Shown: piece by piece, positions 33,003 to 36,118 of the stretch | Layout: the number at the start of each line of letters is the position of its first letter | How positions within the stretch are numbered: position 1 is the stretch's first letter | Origin: Oscillospiraceae bacterium | GTDB taxonomy: Bacteria; Bacillota; Clostridia; Oscillospirales; Acutalibacteraceae | Length of the DNA: 36,118 nucleotides | Direction: 5' to 3' | Assembly (NCBI GenBank): GCA_015065885.1 | Contig: SVPJ01000024.1 | Span: forward strand, 1-36,118 | Program-made: the position numbers and the translations under genes | The notes under the pieces: generated by a model | Told to the model about the DNA's origin: nothing | The model's database searches: none | What the model saw: only the letters and a program-made list of their open reading frames with translations

Positions 33003-34256
33003 ATGAACAAAACGTTTGACGTCGCCGTGGTGGGCGGCGGCGCCGCCGGACTCGCGGCGGCGATCTTCTTGAAACGGGAACGTCCCGCGTTGTCGGTGAC
33101 GGTGTTGGAAAAAGCGTCTCGCGTGGGGCGCAAATTGCTTTCCACCGGCAACGGCACCTGTAACATCAGTAATATGCACGCCGCGCCCGCGTTTTATCAC
33201 GGGGGCGACGTATCCTTCGTCAAGCCGGCGTTGGAGGCGTTTCCTCCGACGGCGGCTATGGCGTTTTTTGCCGAGATCGGCGTGATCTGCCGTCCGCGGG
33301 AAGACGGGCGGGTATACCCGCTGTGTGAGCAGGCGGCGGCGGTGCTGTCGCAACTGCGGGCGGAGTGTGCGGCACGCGGGGTGGAGGAAGTGACCGACGC
33401 CGCCGTGACCGCTGTTCGTCCGCAAAAGCACGGGTTCGTGCTGGAAACGGCGAAGGGCACTTTGCAAGCGACGCAGGTGTTGGTCACGGCGGGCGGAGCG
33501 GCGTCCCCGTCGCTCGGCGGTACGACCGACGGATACGCTCTGCTTGCGGCGCTGGGACATGAAAAAACGCCGCTGTTCCCTGCGGTGACGCAGATCGCGG
33601 CGAACAGTGAGTTTCTGCGCGCGGTAAAAGGTCTTCGCGCGGACGTGCGGCTGTCGTTGCGTTTGGGTGAAAAAACGATTGCCGAAAGCACGGGCGAATT
33701 GCTGTTTTGCGATTACGGTCTTTCGGGCCCCGCGGCGTTTGCCATCTCCCGCGCGGCGGGGGATTGGGAGCGCAAAAAGCAGGGCGAAATGACCGCCGTG
33801 GTGGATCTTCTGCCCGATTGGACGGCAGAAGCGGTGGAACGGGAAGTGCTTCGCCGCCGTGCGCTTCACGGTCGCACGATGGAAGAGTTTTTGACGGGGC
33901 TTTTGAACAAACGCATCGGACAGACGGCGGTGCGTGCCGCGGGCGTGCCGCTCACGCAAACGGCGGAAGAACTCACCGAAGCGCAGGCGAAGGCGATCGT
34001 TCGTGTGATCAAAAACTGGACGTTTACGGTCAGCGGTACGAAGGGACTTGCGGCGGCGCAGGTGACGGCGGGCGGTACCAAAACCGACGGATTTGACCCG
34101 CATACCATGCGCTCCCGCCGTGTAAAAGGTCTGTATGCGGCAGGCGAAGTGTTGGATATCGACGGCGATTGCGGCGGGTTCAACCTGCAGTGGGCGTGGA
34201 GTTCGGCGTACGTTGCCGCACAAGGCATTTTGGCGGAAAGGCGGGGTGACGCGTGA
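33003..34256 (+). CDS. BaiN/HI0933-family FAD-dependent oxidoreductase
   Basis: A 417-aa flavoprotein. The N-terminal Rossmann motif is VAVVGGGAAGLAAAIFLK, followed by the family signature VGRKLLSTGNGTCNISN (about residues 41-57). The C-terminal FAD-closing stretch is LYAAGEVLDIDGDCGGFNLQ followed by WAWSSAYVAAQ. Family members reduce unsaturated steroid-like substrates in bile-acid converters (BaiN) or have unknown substrates; a bile-acid role here is not supported by context. It shares 4 nt with the next gene (GTGA overlap), so the two flavoproteins are translationally coupled. Confidence 0.9.
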   Translation: MNKTFDVAVVGGGAAGLAAAIFLKRERPALSVTVLEKASRVGRKLLSTGNGTCNISNMHAAPAFYHGGDVSFVKPALEAFPPTAAMAFFAEIGVICRPREDGRVYPLCEQAAAVLSQLRAECAARGVEEVTDAAVTAVRPQKHGFVLETAKGTLQATQVLVTAGGAASPSLGGTTDGYALLAALGHEKTPLFPAVTQIAANSEFLRAVKGLRADVRLSLRLGEKTIAESTGELLFCDYGLSGPAAFAISRAAGDWERKKQGEMTAVVDLLPDWTAEAVEREVLRRRALHGRTMEEFLTGLLNKRIGQTAVRAAGVPLTQTAEELTEAQAKAIVRVIKNWTFTVSGTKGLAAAQVTAGGTKTDGFDPHTMRSRRVKGLYAAGEVLDIDGDCGGFNLQWAWSSAYVAAQGILAERRGDA

Positions 34257-35839
34257 TTCGGTTGACAAACGTGACCCTGCCACTCGACTACACGGCAGAG
34301 CAACTGCCCGCCGTGGCGGCAGGACTGCTGCGTATCGCCGTATCACAGGTGACGGCGTGTACGCTGTATAAGCGGGCGGTGGACGCCCGCAAAAAGGACG
34401 CCGTCTGCTTTAAAGCAACGCTGGACGTTACGGTGAAGGGCCGCGAAGCGGAGATTGCCAAACGGTCGCGGGATGCCGCGGTGGTAACACCGACGGTGTA
34501 CGTTCCCGTGACCGCGCCTGCCGACCGTGCCCTGCCGCCCGTAGTGGTGGGAAGCGGGCCTGCGGGCCTGTTTGCCGCGCTGGTGCTGGCCCGCGCGGGG
34601 TGGCGCCCCGTGTTGCTGGAACGCGGGCAGGACGTGGATACCCGCCGCCAAAAGGTGGAGCGGTTGTGCGCTGCGGGCGAACTGGATACCGAATGCAACG
34701 TGCAGTTCGGCGAAGGCGGTGCGGGCACTTTTTCGGACGGCAAACTCAACACCGGCATCAAGGATGCGCGGTGCCGTTTCGTGCTGGAAGAATTGGCGCG
34801 CGCGGGGGATTGCCCCGACATTTTGTGGCAGGCGAAACCGCACGTGGGGACCGATCGCCTCTGCGGTGCGGTGCGTCGTATGCGGGAGGAGTTGCTCTCG
34901 CTCGGCGGTGAGGTGCGATTCGGTTGGTGTGTGACCGATATTGCGGTGCAAAACGGCGCGCTCACGGCACTGACGGTGAAAACGCCGAACGGCGAGCAGA
35001 CGATGCCTTGTTCCCGTGCGATCTTTGCCATCGGGCACAGTGCGCGGGATACGGTGGCGATGCTTCACCGCCGCGGGGTGCCGATGGGGCAAAAACCGTT
35101 TGCGGTGGGGGTGCGTATCGAGCATCCGCGTGAGATGATCGACCGCGCACAGTACGGGCGGTTTGCGGGGCATCCCGCCCTCGGTGCGGCGGATTATAAA
35201 TTGAACGTTACGGCGGAAAACGGCCGCGGTGTGTACACGTTTTGTATGTGTCCCGGCGGCGTGGTGATGGCGGCGGCGTCCGAAGAGGGGGCGGTGGCGG
35301 TCAACGGTATGAGCGAGTTTGCCCGCGACGCCCGCAATTCCAACAGCGCGCTGTTGGTGGGGGTGGATCCCGAAGACCTCGGCTCGGATGACGTGCTTGC
35401 AGGGTTTGCGTTGCAGCGGCAGATGGAGCAGGCGGCGTTTCGCCTGGGTGGCGGCGGATACCGTGCGCCCGCGCAACTTGCGGGGGATTTTAGGGCGGGA
35501 CGTGCCAGCCGCACGCTGGGCGACGTGTTGCCGTCCTATCGCCCCGGTGTGACGCTGTGCGACCTTAGAGAATGTTTGCCGCCCTTTGTGGCGGAGTCAC
35601 TCCGAACGGCGTTGCCTCTGTTTGGTCGAAAAATGGCGGGGTTTGATCGCCCCGACGCGGTGCTGACGGGGGTGGAATCCCGCTCGTCGTCTCCTGTGCG
35701 GATATGGCGGGACGAGACGGGACAAAGCGCCGTGCGCGGTATCTACCCTTGCGGCGAGGGCGCGGGTTACGCGGGCGGCATCATGTCCGCCGCGGCGGAC
35801 GGCGTGCGTGCCGCCGAATGGTTGATGAACGGGCGATGA
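34253..35839 (+). CDS. COG2509-type FAD-dependent dehydrogenase
   Basis: A 528-aa protein. The first 90 residues (RLTNVTLPLDYTAEQLPAVA onward, including a KKDAVCFKATLDV stretch) form a small alpha/beta domain characteristic of this family. FAD is bound by PVVVGSGPAGLFAALVLARA (about 99-118). The family signature is CNVQFGEGGAGTFSDGKLNT (about 147-166). The C-terminal CGEGAGYAGGIMSAAADGV completes the FAD site. Substrate is unknown in the whole family. Start is GTG at 34253, overlapping the upstream stop codon. It is the last gene of the operon; an AT-rich inverted repeat (35878-35902) follows and may terminate it. Confidence 0.9.
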   Translation: MIRLTNVTLPLDYTAEQLPAVAAGLLRIAVSQVTACTLYKRAVDARKKDAVCFKATLDVTVKGREAEIAKRSRDAAVVTPTVYVPVTAPADRALPPVVVGSGPAGLFAALVLARAGWRPVLLERGQDVDTRRQKVERLCAAGELDTECNVQFGEGGAGTFSDGKLNTGIKDARCRFVLEELARAGDCPDILWQAKPHVGTDRLCGAVRRMREELLSLGGEVRFGWCVTDIAVQNGALTALTVKTPNGEQTMPCSRAIFAIGHSARDTVAMLHRRGVPMGQKPFAVGVRIEHPREMIDRAQYGRFAGHPALGAADYKLNVTAENGRGVYTFCMCPGGVVMAAASEEGAVAVNGMSEFARDARNSNSALLVGVDPEDLGSDDVLAGFALQRQMEQAAFRLGGGGYRAPAQLAGDFRAGRASRTLGDVLPSYRPGVTLCDLRECLPPFVAESLRTALPLFGRKMAGFDRPDAVLTGVESRSSSPVRIWRDETGQSAVRGIYPCGEGAGYAGGIMSAAADGVRAAEWLMNGR

Positions 35840-35904
35840 ATAAACCGAAAAACAACGGGAAAACTGTGCTTCGAAAGAAATTTCAAAAAAATTGAAATTT
35901 TCTC

Positions 35905-35933
35905 TTGACATTCGGGTGCGGATAGTGTATTAT
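35905..35933 (+). promoter_or_regulatory. Promoter of tRNA genes
   Basis: TTGACA (35905-35910), a 17-nt spacer and TATTAT (35928-35933), about 22 nt before the first tRNA. Confidence 0.85.
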
Positions 35934-35955
35934 AGTCAAGCGGTTTGCGAGACAC

Positions 35956-36031
35956 GCACCATTAGCTCAGTTGGTAGAGCACCTGACTCTTAATCAGGGT
36001 GTCCCGGGTTCGAGTCCCTGATGGTGCACCA
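35956..36031 (+). tRNA. tRNA-Lys (anticodon CTT)
   Basis: 76 nt including an encoded CCA. Acceptor GCACCAT pairs with ATGGTGC. The anticodon stem CCTGA/TCAGG holds loop CTCTTAA, anticodon CTT at 35989-35991. The T arm contains GGTTCGAGTCC. Confidence 0.96.
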
Positions 36032-36036
36032 TTTAC

Positions 36037-36112
36037 GGCCCGTTGGTCAAGTGGCCTAAGACTCCGGCCTCTCACGCCGGCAACAGCGGTTCGAATCCGC
36101 TACGGGTCACCA
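36037..36112 (+). tRNA. tRNA-Glu (anticodon CTC)
   Basis: 76 nt with encoded CCA, 5 nt after tRNA-Lys. Acceptor GGCCCGT pairs with ACGGGTC with one G-T. The anticodon stem CCGGC/GCCGG holds loop CTCTCAC, anticodon CTC. The T arm has GGTTCGAATCC. Confidence 0.95.
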
Positions 36113-36118
36113 AGCCGG

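Noticed and set aside
33003-34256. Bile-acid conversion role from BaiN similarity
   Set aside because: No other bai genes are nearby; the family is broad and most members have unknown substrates.

Overview
The window looks like chromosomal DNA of an uncultured, fairly GC-rich member of the Clostridia (Bacillota), most plausibly an Oscillospirales/Ruminococcaceae-type gut or rumen anaerobe. The evidence is the glgC-glgD-glgA glycogen operon, the B. subtilis-like MazF/NdoA, strong AGGAGG ribosome-binding sites with frequent GTG/TTG starts, sigma-A promoters, dockerin modules of the Ruminococcus/Clostridium type, a CotH-dockerin protein and large secreted BspA-like leucine-rich-repeat (LRR) proteins. 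The taxonomy is inference from gene content only.

Layout. 0-5 kb: cysteine synthase (minus strand), a HAD phosphatase with a DUF1015 protein, a DUF47-like protein (minus) and a DUF3810 membrane metalloprotease-like protein. 4.9-13.9 kb: two secreted LRR proteins, one of 693 aa with a C-terminal dockerin and one of 1957 aa with a C-terminal tyrosine-rich repeat region. Between them lie a small XRE regulator and a block of intergenic repeats. 14-18.6 kb: an orphan MazF toxin, then glgC-glgD-glgA. 18.6-19.1 kb: duplicated terminators and more dispersed repeats. 19.2-21.3 kb: a secreted CotH-kinase protein with an N-terminal dockerin. 21.3-24.6 kb: a YfbR-type nucleotidase (minus) and a polar amino-acid ABC transporter. 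24.7-32.3 kb, all minus strand: an AbrB-like gene whose 3' end is copied from mrp, an XRE regulator, mrp, comM, a P-type ATPase homologue and an SNF symporter. 32.5-35.8 kb: a small membrane exporter and two flavoproteins. The window ends in tRNA-Lys(CTT) and tRNA-Glu(CTC).

Working together: glgC/glgD/glgA make ADP-glucose and glycogen. The ABC genes form one importer. The dockerin-LRR and dockerin-CotH proteins carry near-identical two-loop dockerins and could dock onto the same cohesin, which is not encoded here. P-ATPase, comM and mrp are packed tightly and probably co-transcribed.

The two strongest leads are these. First, the P-type ATPase homologue has the full P-type architecture but lacks nearly every catalytic residue: the phosphorylated Asp is Asn, TGES is TGDA, TGD is TNE and TGDGVND is TGEGAED. 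It also appears to lack the M6 ion ligands, so it looks like a pseudo-pump. Second, a perfect 88-bp direct repeat places the last 27 codons of mrp in frame behind an AbrB DNA-binding domain, creating a chimeric regulator inside a roughly 1-kb insertion-like segment with its own XRE repressor and palindromic operators.
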